From: Aquamicrobium lusatiense
GTDB lineage: Bacteria > Pseudomonadota > Alphaproteobacteria > Rhizobiales > Rhizobiaceae
Length of the DNA: 64,000 nucleotides
NCBI RefSeq assembly: GCF_014201615.1
Contig: NZ_JACHEU010000001.1
Location: 2,850,412 to 2,914,411, forward strand
Direction of reading: 5' to 3'
Each line of letters begins with the position of its first letter. The first letter of the stretch is position 1. Made by a program: the position numbers and the translations under genes. Positions 1 through 7,500 of the stretch are shown in pieces. The notes beneath the pieces are model-generated. The model saw nothing but the letters and a program-made list of their open reading frames with translations, was not told the origin of the DNA and did not search any database.

Positions 1-993
1 AATTTCGCGCGCTGGCAGGATCTGCTGGAAACCACCCCGCATACGGAACTGGCCGAGACCATCCTTGAGGAAAGCGGCTACACCGACATGTGGAAGAACG
101 ACCGTTCGGCCGATGCGCCGACGCGGCTCGACAACCTCAAGGAGCTGATCCGCTCCATGGAGGATTACGAATCCCTGCGCGCCTTCCTCGAACATGTCGC
201 GCTGGTCATGGATGCCGACAAGAACGAGGATCTCGACGCCGTTTCGCTGATGACGCTCCATTCGGCCAAGGGGCTTGAGTTCGAGACCGTGTTCCTGCCC
301 GGCTGGGAGGAAGGCCTGTTCCCGCACCAGCGCGCACTCGATGAAGGCGGCCGCTCCGGCCTCGAAGAAGAACGCCGCCTCGCCTATGTCGGGCTCACGC
401 GCGCCAAGCGCAACCTGCACATCTGGTTCGTCTCCAACCGGCGCATCCACGGCCTGTGGCAATCCACAATCCCCTCCCGCTTCCTCGACGAGTTGCCGGA
501 GGCCCATGTCGAGGTGAGCGAAAGCGGCTCGGGCTTTGGCGGCTATGGCAATCCCTATGGCGCCTCGCGCTTCGACAATATCGGTTCGCCCACCGGCGGA
601 TATGCCAAGCGCGGCGATCAGGGCGGCAGCGGCGGTGCCTTCTCCAATACCTATGCGACACCCGGCTGGCAGCGCGCCCGCCAGAACCGCACGGAAGCGA
701 CAAGCCGCAACTGGGGCACGCGCTCGGGCCATGCGGTCGAGCGCATCGGCTATGGCGAGGCCGATTCCGGCTATGGCGCGGGGCGTGGTTCGGTGAAAAG
801 CCGCACCATCGAAGGCGAGCTGGTGGCGAAGTCGGTCGCGGACACCCCATCCGCTTTCAGCGTCGGCGACCGCGTCTTCCATATGAAATTCGGGAACGGC
901 AACGTCTCGGCTGTCGAAGGCAACAAGCTGACCATCGATTTCGACCGCGCCGGGCAGAAAAAGGTTCTGGACAGCTTCGTCACCGCGGCCTGA
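1..993 (+). CDS. uvrD: ATP-dependent DNA helicase UvrD/PcrA, C-terminal part (5' end outside window)
   Basis: The reading frame is open from the first base, so the gene starts upstream of the window; about 330 C-terminal residues are visible. Superfamily I helicase motif V (TLHSAKGLEFE, about residue 85 of the visible part) and motif VI (YVGLTRAKRNL, about residue 130) are intact. A Gly/Ser/Tyr-rich linker of about 100 residues follows, then a small C-terminal module beginning SVGDRVFHMKFGNG, which matches the tail of PcrA/UvrD proteins that contacts RNA polymerase. By family knowledge it is a 3'-to-5' helicase for nucleotide excision and mismatch repair and for removing stalled polymerase. 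A palindromic repeat and a long hairpin follow the stop codon. Confidence 0.93.
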   Translation, partial: NFARWQDLLETTPHTELAETILEESGYTDMWKNDRSADAPTRLDNLKELIRSMEDYESLRAFLEHVALVMDADKNEDLDAVSLMTLHSAKGLEFETVFLPGWEEGLFPHQRALDEGGRSGLEEERRLAYVGLTRAKRNLHIWFVSNRRIHGLWQSTIPSRFLDELPEAHVEVSESGSGFGGYGNPYGASRFDNIGSPTGGYAKRGDQGGSGGAFSNTYATPGWQRARQNRTEATSRNWGTRSGHAVERIGYGEADSGYGAGRGSVKSRTIEGELVAKSVADTPSAFSVGDRVFHMKFGNGNVSAVEGNKLTIDFDRAGQKKVLDSFVTAA

Positions 994-1029
994 CGCGCCG
1001 CGTATCGGCAACGGCTCGTTTTGGACCCT

Positions 1030-1091
1030 GGAGCATCGGACCGGAAAGTGTAACCCGGTTTTCGGTTATTCCGATGCTCTATCAATAACTT
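1030..1091. repeat. Interspersed palindromic repeat, family A, copy 1
   Basis: The element begins GAGCATCGGACCGGAAAGTG and continues CCGGTTTTCGG, ending CCGATGCTC, so its ends are inverted (GAGCATCGG / CCGATGCTC). A second copy with the same internal blocks lies near 12870. Elements of this kind are common between genes in rhizobial chromosomes. No coding potential is seen. Confidence 0.75.
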
Positions 1092-1131
1092 AGATCGTCC
1101 TTCGTGCGTCCGAATGGACGCAAGGCGATCT
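1092..1131. terminator. Long imperfect hairpin between convergent genes
   Basis: Three paired blocks are nested: AGATCG with CGATCT, CCTT with AAGG, and GCGTCC with GGACGC around a GAAT loop. It directly abuts the stop codon of the minus-strand gene that follows and lies 99 bases after the helicase stop. There is no strong U run, so a terminator role is inferred from position and structure. Confidence 0.45.
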
Positions 1132-1417
1132 ATGTCCGGCTGCGCATCGCCTTGAGCTTTTCGGCGGCGGATGCGGCGAGGTCGTCGAAGCGTTCTTCCA
1201 GTTTTTCCGCCGCCTCGATCACGGAGAAGTCGTGGCCGAACTTTTCCAGCGTCTCGCGCAGGCCCTCGACGAATTCCGCCTGCTTGTCGAGTTCGTCGAA
1301 CAGCGCTCTTACCTGCGCTTCGGTGACATGCGGGTTGCCAAGAATTCCCGGCACTTCACGGGCCATCCTTTCGCCGGTTTCGGTCTGTTTGCGCAGGATT
1401 TCAATCCAGTCTGCCAC
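1130..1417 (-). CDS. Small charged helical protein of unknown function
   Basis: 95 residues with a GTG start preceded by an AAGGGAAC ribosome binding site. The sequence is acidic and basic, without cysteine, signal peptide or membrane segment, and reads as two or three amphipathic helices (EAQVRALFDELDKQAEF, then a repeated EKLEERFDDLAASAAEKL pattern). I do not recognise a family. It is convergent with the helicase gene and separated from the next minus-strand gene by about 50 bases, so it may be the second gene of a two-gene unit with the iron-permease-like gene. Confidence 0.7.
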   Translation of the reverse strand: MADWIEILRKQTETGERMAREVPGILGNPHVTEAQVRALFDELDKQAEFVEGLRETLEKFGHDFSVIEAAEKLEERFDDLAASAAEKLKAMRSRT

Positions 1418-1465
1418 GGTGTTCCCTTGTTGTAGCCGGCAAGCATGACTGCCTGAACGAAAAGG

Positions 1466-1864
1466 TCAATCTCCGGCCCGCTGCTCTCCCTTCTTCCGTG
1501 CCCGCCCGCCAGAACGATTCACGGCCCGCTCACAGGCCCTGCGGATCTTCTCGACCTCGGTTTCGGTCAGATGCTCGATGCCGATGAAACGGTTGTTGGC
1601 CTTGCTGATCCGGATAAGCTCATCCAGCTTCGCCTGCATGGCCGCGCCGTCCCTGTTTTGGGTGTTCTGGATCAGGAACACCATGAGAAAGGTGATGATC
1701 GTCGTGCCTGTGTTGATGATGAGCTGCCATGTATCCGAAAAGCCGAACAACGGGCCGCTCACCGCCCAGATGATGACGACGGCCACACAAAGAATGAAAG
1801 TCATAGGCATGCCGGTGACATAGGCCACGGCATTGGCTGCCCTTGTGAAGGGTTTTTCCAGCAT
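1466..1864 (-). CDS. Low-affinity iron permease family membrane protein
   Basis: About 132 residues from the ATG at 1864, chosen because GCGAGGACC lies just upstream; longer starts in the same frame lack a ribosome binding site. Two hydrophobic helices are visible (about residues 18-38 and 48-70), with FGFSDTWQLIINTGTTIITF between and into the second, and NTQNRD right after it. That pattern is typical of the Iron_permease family (PF04120). A soluble tail with LDELIRISKANNRFIGIEHL and a basic Arg-rich end follows. The iron-transport role comes from distant fungal Fet4 relatives and is weakly supported in bacteria. Membrane location is clear. Confidence 0.8.
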   Translation of the reverse strand: MLEKPFTRAANAVAYVTGMPMTFILCVAVVIIWAVSGPLFGFSDTWQLIINTGTTIITFLMVFLIQNTQNRDGAAMQAKLDELIRISKANNRFIGIEHLTETEVEKIRRACERAVNRSGGRARKKGEQRAGD

Positions 1865-2101
1865 GTCTGGTCCTCGCTTGACGAAACAACCGTCGCGCAT
1901 GGCGATAGGTTCCACACCGTGCAGCACACAACCATTTACAACTTTAAGATGAAATTTTAAAAACGGCATCTTAGACACGCAGTCGCATCATCGTCCATGC
2001 AGGCAATGATGCCTGCTCCTTCCGCTTCAGCGGAACCTCCGGCCCCTTCCGCTTCGCCACCCCCGCACGGCGGAAGGGGTCCCGGAACCGGGAGAAGCAG
2101 G

Positions 2102-3307
2102 ATGGCGAAGAGGCCGAAGCGGAGGCGGCAATTGACCCATACGGTTTCCTTTCCCGCGCTGGCTCTTGCTCTTCCCGCCCTTGGCCTCTCCTGCCCCGCG
2201 CTGGCGGAGCAGGCAGGCCCAAAAATTTCCGCATCACTCGAACGCCACTGGACCAGCAATGCGCTGGACAGCGAATTCGCGATCGCCGACTGGTACACGC
2301 TGTTGCGTGGCTCGTTGCGTCAGGATGTGGGCGATGACGAAGCCAACGCCGGCATCGCGGCCGAATTTCAGCTTACGCGCCATGACCGCATCGTGATCGA
2401 GGACGATCGCAGCATCGCCGCCTCGGCGCATGCCTTCCGCCGCATCTCGCCAACGCTGGAACTGCGCGGCACGCTGACTTATTCGGCAGTCAGCAAGGGC
2501 GACCATCTGGAGATCGGCCCTGTTGCGATCGGCACAAGGGCTCTGAAGCAGGTTGCGGCCGCACAGGCGCAGGCCGGCATCGCGCTGGATGAAGCCACTG
2601 CGCTGGTCATCGACGTCTCGAACGTTTTCGAAACGACAGGCCGCACGCATTTCGAGGAAGGCATCATCGGGCCGGCGCGGCTCGATCCCGATGTCAACAA
2701 GGTCAGGCTTGCCGCGCGCGTCATGCGCACGATTGGCCCCGTTGCCGTCGGTGGATCACTTTCAGCGCTGTTTGCCTCGGTCGAGAAGCTCGGTTCGCCG
2801 CCCGTGGCGCTGTCCTACGCGCTCTACGGCGCACAGGGTCAGCTCGAAATGCGCACCGAAGCGGGAATGACGGTTGGACTGGCATTGGGCGCGGAATCCC
2901 TGCGCGGCGCGCACGGCATCTATTCAGGTATCAGACCTGCATGGCAGGTGAAGGCCGCACTGCCCCTGCCCCGTGATTTCGAACTGCGCGGAAGCTGGTT
3001 CGGACGCTACGAAACAGGAGACAGCGACGACCCGCTCGCCTCATGGCTTCATCGGGCGGAAGCGGAACTCGGCTGGAAAGCCACGGAACGGCTTGCCCTG
3101 TCGGCCGGTGTCTATCGCGAGGTGAAGCAGAACCTGCTGATGGAAAACGAGGAACGTGGCAGCGGCTTCTATGCCGAGGCCAGCTATGCTTTCAGCAAGC
3201 CCCTCAGCGCCGTTTTCCGGGTGGACGTTACCAGAACCTTCAAGACGATCCTCGACATCCGCGAGCGAACAACCGACGTCTTCCTGGGTCTGCGGGCGCA
3301 AATATAG
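2102..3307 (+). CDS. Exported, probably outer-membrane beta-barrel protein, unknown function
   Basis: 401 residues from the ATG at 2102, which follows GGGAGAAGCAGG; the frame is open further upstream but that part is Pro/Ser-rich without a start signal. A basic N-terminus (MAKRPKRRR) and a hydrophobic stretch ending SCPALA-EQ form a signal peptide. The mature part alternates polar and aromatic residues in many short strands, with repeated LRGSWFGRYE / AELGWKATERLALSAGVYRE type segments, as in porin-like barrels. It does not end in phenylalanine. No enzyme motif is seen. It stands alone on the plus strand. Confidence 0.7.
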   Translation: MAKRPKRRRQLTHTVSFPALALALPALGLSCPALAEQAGPKISASLERHWTSNALDSEFAIADWYTLLRGSLRQDVGDDEANAGIAAEFQLTRHDRIVIEDDRSIAASAHAFRRISPTLELRGTLTYSAVSKGDHLEIGPVAIGTRALKQVAAAQAQAGIALDEATALVIDVSNVFETTGRTHFEEGIIGPARLDPDVNKVRLAARVMRTIGPVAVGGSLSALFASVEKLGSPPVALSYALYGAQGQLEMRTEAGMTVGLALGAESLRGAHGIYSGIRPAWQVKAALPLPRDFELRGSWFGRYETGDSDDPLASWLHRAEAELGWKATERLALSAGVYREVKQNLLMENEERGSGFYAEASYAFSKPLSAVFRVDVTRTFKTILDIRERTTDVFLGLRAQI

Positions 3308-3431
3308 CTAAGGCGGAAGCGTCCGTTCGCATGCTCGAATCCTATCCCGAAAATACTCGTAAAGATTGTATTTGATTCAACCCTTAATTGGTATCATCCT
3401 GTGACGCCATCATAACACAGGGGAGGATGAC

Positions 3432-3800
3432 ATGTGGCGTACCGTGCAGCTCAAGTCAGACTACAGCGGGTGGGAGGAACTGGGAACCGGTGCAACTTTG
3501 CCGCAAAGCAAGGCAGCCGCCGGAAACGTCGAGGGAGACGATGTCTATCATTTCTGGGACGGCGAGATCGCCCATGACGAGGCTGGTTCCCTCGCCATTC
3601 TGGACGAGGTCAACCGGGCGAACGGCGGGCGCGTTTCGATGATGACGATCGGAGCGGATATCTCCACCGCCAGGGCAACCCCGAAGTCATGTCCGGGAAA
3701 CTGCTTCTGTGTCATCGCCCATGGCACGCGGCGCTGCGAAACCCAGTATTGCAACGACCGGGGCATCTGCTGGTGGGTGCCGTGCGGCGTGAAGTGCTGA
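3432..3800 (+). CDS. Orphan protein with a cysteine-rich C-terminal domain
   Basis: 122 residues, ATG preceded by a strong GGGGAGGATGAC site. The first 66 residues are polar and cysteine-free and end in LDEVNRANGG; no signal peptide is visible. The last 36 residues hold eight cysteines in a compact pattern, CPGNCFC-x9-CETQYCNDRGIC-x3-PCGVKC (first and last cysteine included). That could form four disulfides or a metal-binding knuckle. I do not recognise the family. The leader-like N-terminus ending in GG before a Cys-rich segment recalls ribosomal peptide precursors, but no modifying enzyme or exporter is adjacent. Confidence 0.75.
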   Translation: MWRTVQLKSDYSGWEELGTGATLPQSKAAAGNVEGDDVYHFWDGEIAHDEAGSLAILDEVNRANGGRVSMMTIGADISTARATPKSCPGNCFCVIAHGTRRCETQYCNDRGICWWVPCGVKC

Positions 3801-3921
3801 TCGCCTGAGGCTAAAAGCAATCTTTGGGCGGCGATCCCGGCGATCTGCCGCTCCGGATTGAGCAGCACCCCAGCCGTGGGATGCTGCCTGCGCATGATTG
3901 CGCGAAAACACATAACGGAAT

Positions 3922-3954
3922 GCGGGCAGGAAGGACGCGAACCCTCCTGCCCGC
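3922..3954. terminator. Hairpin between convergent small genes
   Basis: GCGGGCAGGA pairs perfectly with TCCTGCCCGC over 10 bp around a 13-base loop. It sits between the stop of the Cys-rich gene and the stop of the minus-strand Asn/Gly-rich gene, where a shared terminator would be expected. The U tract is poor on both strands, so this is a probable rather than certain terminator. Confidence 0.5.
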
Positions 3955-3982
3955 CGCCGGATCCGGAATCCGACTTGTTGGG

Positions 3983-4369
3983 TCAGCGGCGCTTCTTCAC
4001 GGAGTAGGACGAATTGCCGTTGCCGCTGTTGTAGTTGTTGCCGCTGTTGTCGGTGTAGCTGTTGCCACCGCCGGCGATGCCGACGGGCGAGTTGGCCGAG
4101 CCTGCGCCGACGCCCAGAATGCCGAGCCCGATGCCGCTCAGGATGCCATTGCCGAGCACGGTGTTGTTGCCGGACAGGATCGGCGACTTGTTGAGAATGG
4201 AAAGGCCGTTCAGCAGCTTGATGTCGCCGAGCGCCACGGCCGGCGCCACATTGATCAGACCGCCACTGGAATTGTTGTTGTTGCCTTTGGAACCCCATCC
4301 GCCGGCATGAGCACTGACTGCGGTGAAAGAAACGACTGCGGTTGCAAGAATAACGGTGAACTTGTTCAT
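3983..4369 (-). CDS. Secreted Asn/Gly/Ser-rich protein, unknown function
   Basis: 128 residues with a clear signal peptide (MNKFTVILATAVVSFTAVSAHA, cleavage before GGWGSK; 22 residues). The mature protein has an NNNNSSGG stretch, a central hydrophobic Gly/Leu/Ile segment (about residues 45-90) and an Asn/Ser/Gly/Tyr tail ending in KKRR. A good AGGAGAG site precedes the ATG. Composition is compatible with a self-assembling or surface-associated protein, but this is inference. No family is recognised. Confidence 0.75.
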   Translation of the reverse strand: MNKFTVILATAVVSFTAVSAHAGGWGSKGNNNNSSGGLINVAPAVALGDIKLLNGLSILNKSPILSGNNTVLGNGILSGIGLGILGVGAGSANSPVGIAGGGNSYTDNSGNNYNSGNGNSSYSVKKRR

Positions 4370-4498
4370 GACACTCTCCTCTGTTGTTCCGTTTGTACTT
4401 GCGCCTCAGATGAATACCTCCGATATCAGGATATGAATTTCGGAAAGAAACACAACCATAGATTGCCAGTATTTCTGAAAACAACCTATAAACCGAAT

Positions 4499-4523
4499 CT
4501 TAACGCTAATGTTTTACGTTAAG
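4499..4523. repeat. Inverted repeat CTTAACG / CGTTAAG
   Basis: Seven paired bases with an 11-base A/T-rich loop in the gap between two minus-strand genes. It lies just downstream of the acetyltransferase stop and about 130 bases upstream of the Asn/Gly-rich gene start. It may be a weak terminator or a regulator site; there is no further support. Confidence 0.35.
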
Positions 4524-4551
4524 GGATATGGTTACCGGCGCAGATGCCATG

Positions 4552-5193
4552 TCAGCTCTGCGGATCTTCCCAGCGCCTGAGAAAGTCTTCGATCGGCATC
4601 GCCTGCATGTCGGGAACCGCACGGCCTATCTTCCCGGCCGGCCAGTCCCACCAGGCCAGCCGTTCGATGCGCGCAGCAATCTCCGGAGCGAAACGATAAC
4701 GCAGCCGCCGCGCCGGCGATCCGGCCATTATCGCATAGGGCTCCACATCGCGCGTCACCACGGCGTTGCCGCCAATCACCGCGCCATTGCCCACGTTCAC
4801 GCCGGGCAGGATCACCGCACCGTGCCCTATCCACACATCATGGCCGATCGTGACGTGCCTTGCCTGCCGGCGCTCGCGGAAAGCAGCATCGACGCCGAGA
4901 TAGCGGAAATATTCGTTCGGCCGGTAGCTGACCTTGTGCTGGGTGATCCGCTCGATCGGATGTTCCAGCGCATTGATGCGGGTGTTGGCGGCAACCGAGC
5001 AGAATTTGCCGAGCGTCGCGTATATCGCTTCGGAATGGCGCTCGAAATAGGTGAAGGCGCCCACCGTCACCTCGCGCAGCACCACCCGCTCGCCGATGGC
5101 CACATAGGGCTCCAGCCGGCAGCCCTTCAGTTCGGCCGTCGGATGGATGCGCGGCTGCGGCTCGCGCGGCTCGGGATTTTGCGGCTCGTCCAT
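4552..5193 (-). CDS. Hexapeptide-repeat (left-handed beta-helix) acetyltransferase
   Basis: 213 residues from the ATG at 5193; a longer in-frame start would run into the preceding gene. Hexapeptide repeats are visible from IHPTAELKGCRLEPYVAIGE onwards and again in HVTIGHDVWIGHGAVILPGV and VGNGAVIGGNAVV, followed by the usual AIMAGSPAR closing motif. Such trimeric enzymes acetylate sugars, amino acids or antibiotics with acetyl-CoA. The overall layout, with WWDWP near the C-terminus, matches the subgroup often annotated as phosphonate-metabolism hexapeptide transferase, but no phosphonate genes are nearby, so the substrate is unknown. Confidence 0.85.
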   Translation of the reverse strand: MDEPQNPEPREPQPRIHPTAELKGCRLEPYVAIGERVVLREVTVGAFTYFERHSEAIYATLGKFCSVAANTRINALEHPIERITQHKVSYRPNEYFRYLGVDAAFRERRQARHVTIGHDVWIGHGAVILPGVNVGNGAVIGGNAVVTRDVEPYAIMAGSPARRLRYRFAPEIAARIERLAWWDWPAGKIGRAVPDMQAMPIEDFLRRWEDPQS

Positions 5194-5248
5194 CAGGCGG
5201 CTGTACGACGCCCCCTGCCCTTCGGCAAGCCTTCGCGCGCCCGGTCCC

Positions 5249-5737
5249 TTATTGCGGCTTGCCCTTCGCCCACTCCACCTGCTGGCCATAGAGGGGAATG
5301 GTGGTGATCGCCATCTTGGCCGAGCCGTCCTGAACCTGCTGCGAGTGGGCCAGATAGATCAGCGTGTCATTGGCCTTGTCGTAGATGCGCTTCACCACCT
5401 GCTTCTTCCAGATCAGGCTGATCGACTGGCGAAACACCTCTTCGCCGCCCTTGCCAAGGTCGATGTCGCCGATCTTGATCGGTCCGGTCTGCTCGCAGGA
5501 CAGCGCCGCGTTCGACGGATCCTCGAACCAGTTGCCTTTCTGAAGGCGATCGATGACGCCACGGTCGAAATAGGCCAGATGGCAGGTCACGCCCTCCACC
5601 TTGGGATCGGTCACGGCTTCGATCTTGATGTCGTTTCCGAACCAGTCGACGCCGATCTTGCCGACCTGCTCGGCATGAGCGGAACCGGCACTTGCGGCGA
5701 TGGCGGCGGCTGTCAGGCAGGCTATGGTCTTGCGCAC
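5249..5737 (-). CDS. creA: CreA family periplasmic protein
   Basis: 162 residues. The GTG at 5737 is chosen because GGAGACAGAA stands directly in front of it and the signal peptide (RKTIACLTAAAIAASAGSAHA) begins there; the frame is open further upstream without a start signal. The mature protein carries the CreA hallmarks: GKIGVDWFGNDIKIEA, DPKVEGVTCHLAYFDRG and a C-terminal IPLYG. CreA is a conserved periplasmic protein of unknown biochemical role, first named from the E. coli cre locus. The next gene downstream on the same strand is the acetyltransferase. Confidence 0.88.
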   Translation of the reverse strand: MRKTIACLTAAAIAASAGSAHAEQVGKIGVDWFGNDIKIEAVTDPKVEGVTCHLAYFDRGVIDRLQKGNWFEDPSNAALSCEQTGPIKIGDIDLGKGGEEVFRQSISLIWKKQVVKRIYDKANDTLIYLAHSQQVQDGSAKMAITTIPLYGQQVEWAKGKPQ

Positions 5738-5938
5738 TTCTGTCTCCGTCTGCGGCAGGAATTTCCTGCAACTTGGGGTGCTGCAACCGGCTTTGCAAGC
5801 ACGACGATGTGAGCGCTTCGACCTTGCGGCAATGGGCCCACTTTGACAGTGTGCGCCCAACCATTAGAACCGAACATCAGAACTGGTTCATCTGTTCACC
5901 GATGCGGCCCGCGCCGCCTGAAAGCGGACTATCCTCCC

Positions 5939-6514
5939 ATGCGCAAGATACTCGTCGGCCTTCTCATCCTCATCGCCGCCGGCATTGGTTTCATAACCTT
6001 CAGCTGGTACAACCAGCGCCACGGTGGAGAACCCTTCGGCGCACCTTTCGCGCTTACCGACCAGAAGGGCGAGCCGATCACCGAAGCGGCGTTCCGCGGC
6101 CAGCCCACGGCCTTGTTCTTCGGCTTCACACATTGCCCGGAAGTCTGCCCGACGACGCTGTTCGAGCTCGCCGGCTGGCTGAACGCGCTGGGCGACGAGG
6201 GCAAGGACATCCGCGCCTATTTCGTGTCCGTCGATCCCGAGCGCGACACGCCACAGATCCTGAACACCTATATCAGCAACTTCTCCGACCGGATCATCGG
6301 CATCACCGGCGAGCCCGCCAAGGTGTTTGATATGGCCAAGTCCTTCGGCATCTACTGGAAGAAGGTGCCCACCGAGGACGGCGATTACACGCTCGACCAC
6401 ACCGCATCGATCCTGCTGCTCAATTCGCAAGGTGACTTTTTCGGCACCATCGCTTATGGCGAGAGCCCCGATACGGCCAAGGCAAAGCTGAAGCGCCTGG
6501 CCGCCGGCAGCTGA
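5939..6514 (+). CDS. SCO1/SenC family copper chaperone/thioredoxin-like protein
   Basis: 191 residues from the ATG at 5939. An N-terminal membrane anchor (KILVGLLILIAAGIGFITF) is followed by a periplasmic thioredoxin fold with the copper-binding CPEVC motif in FGFTHCPEVCPTTLFE (about residues 66-70), the SVDPERDTP motif, and the distal histidine in DHTASILLLN. By family it delivers copper to the CuA site of cytochrome c oxidase or keeps its cysteines reduced. The gene stands alone, divergent from creA and 21 bases upstream of prmA; no oxidase genes are in the window. Confidence 0.92.
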   Translation: MRKILVGLLILIAAGIGFITFSWYNQRHGGEPFGAPFALTDQKGEPITEAAFRGQPTALFFGFTHCPEVCPTTLFELAGWLNALGDEGKDIRAYFVSVDPERDTPQILNTYISNFSDRIIGITGEPAKVFDMAKSFGIYWKKVPTEDGDYTLDHTASILLLNSQGDFFGTIAYGESPDTAKAKLKRLAAGS

Positions 6515-6535
6515 CACCAACAGGTTCCCGACCTC

Positions 6536-7414
6536 ATGACCCAGACGCGCCTCCACTTCACCACCTCGAAGGACGAGGCCGAGCGCATTTTCGCCAGCCT
6601 CGAAACGGCCTTCGAGGACGATGGCTGGCCGATTGCCGTTCTGGAAGTCGATGAGGATCGCGATATCCACGAGGTTTCGCTCTACGCCGATGGCGACATC
6701 GACGAGGCCGAGAGCCGCCTGCGCGCCGTGTTGTCATCCCTCTCCGCCGATCCCGAAATCGGGCGTGAGGAACTGCCCGATATCGACTGGGTCACCCGCT
6801 CGCTGGAAGGGCTGCAGCCGGTTCGTGCCGGCCGCTTTTTCGTTCATGGCTCCCACGACCGCGACCAGCGCCAGGAAGGCGACATCGCCATCGAGATCGA
6901 GGCCGGCCTCGCCTTTGGCACGGGCCACCACGGCACCACCGCCGGCTGCCTCGAAATGCTGGAACAGGTTGTGGCAGCCGAGCAGCCCGCCAACGCGCTG
7001 GACCTTGGAACCGGAAGCGCGGTTCTGGCGATTGCGCTGGCAAAGCTGTCCGCCGTCCCGGTTCTGGCCACCGACATCGATCCGGTCGCAACGGAAGTCG
7101 CGGCAGAGAACGTGAAGCTCAACGGCGTCGCCGATCATGTCGATGCCGTGACCGCGACGGGTTTCGATCATCCGGTATTCGCCGAGCGCGGCCCTTTCGC
7201 ACTCATCGTCGCCAATATTCTGGCCGGACCGCTGATCGAGATCGCCCCGCAGATGGCCGCACATGTGCGCCCCGGCGGCTCGCTGGTCCTGTCCGGCATT
7301 CTCGACCGCCAGCATGACGCCGTGGTGGAAGCCTATGTGGCTGCGGGCTTTGCCCACATCACCACGCTGCACCGCGAAGGCTGGGTCACCATCCACCTCA
7401 AGCCTGCGGCCTGA
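6536..7414 (+). CDS. prmA: Ribosomal protein L11 methyltransferase PrmA
   Basis: 292 residues, normal length for the family. The N-terminal half is the L11-binding region. The SAM-binding motif I reads [18 protein letters not shown] (about residues 159-176) and the catalytic loop reads [15 protein letters not shown]. The region [19 protein letters not shown] is also diagnostic of PrmA. It trimethylates amino groups of ribosomal protein L11 in the cytoplasm. Following the Sco gene by 21 bases, it is probably co-transcribed with it. Confidence 0.95.
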   Translation: MTQTRLHFTTSKDEAERIFASLETAFEDDGWPIAVLEVDEDRDIHEVSLYADGDIDEAESRLRAVLSSLSADPEIGREELPDIDWVTRSLEGLQPVRAGRFFVHGSHDRDQRQEGDIAIEIEAGLAFGTGHHGTTAGCLEMLEQVVAAEQPANALDLGTGSAVLAIALAKLSAVPVLATDIDPVATEVAAENVKLNGVADHVDAVTATGFDHPVFAERGPFALIVANILAGPLIEIAPQMAAHVRPGGSLVLSGILDRQHDAVVEAYVAAGFAHITTLHREGWVTIHLKPAA

Positions 7415-7500
7415 TCAGGTCTGCCCTGCCCGCTGGTGCATTGTCAGCATGGCGCGGGAGGGCTAGGTTCCGGCAAGTTTCATTTCCGGGAATTCCTGAC

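Noticed and set aside
4491..4506. CtrA-like site TAAA-N7-TTAAC
   Set aside because: Only one half matches the TTAA-N7-TTAAC consensus and the site lies about 120 bases upstream of a non-cell-cycle gene; chance occurrence is likely.
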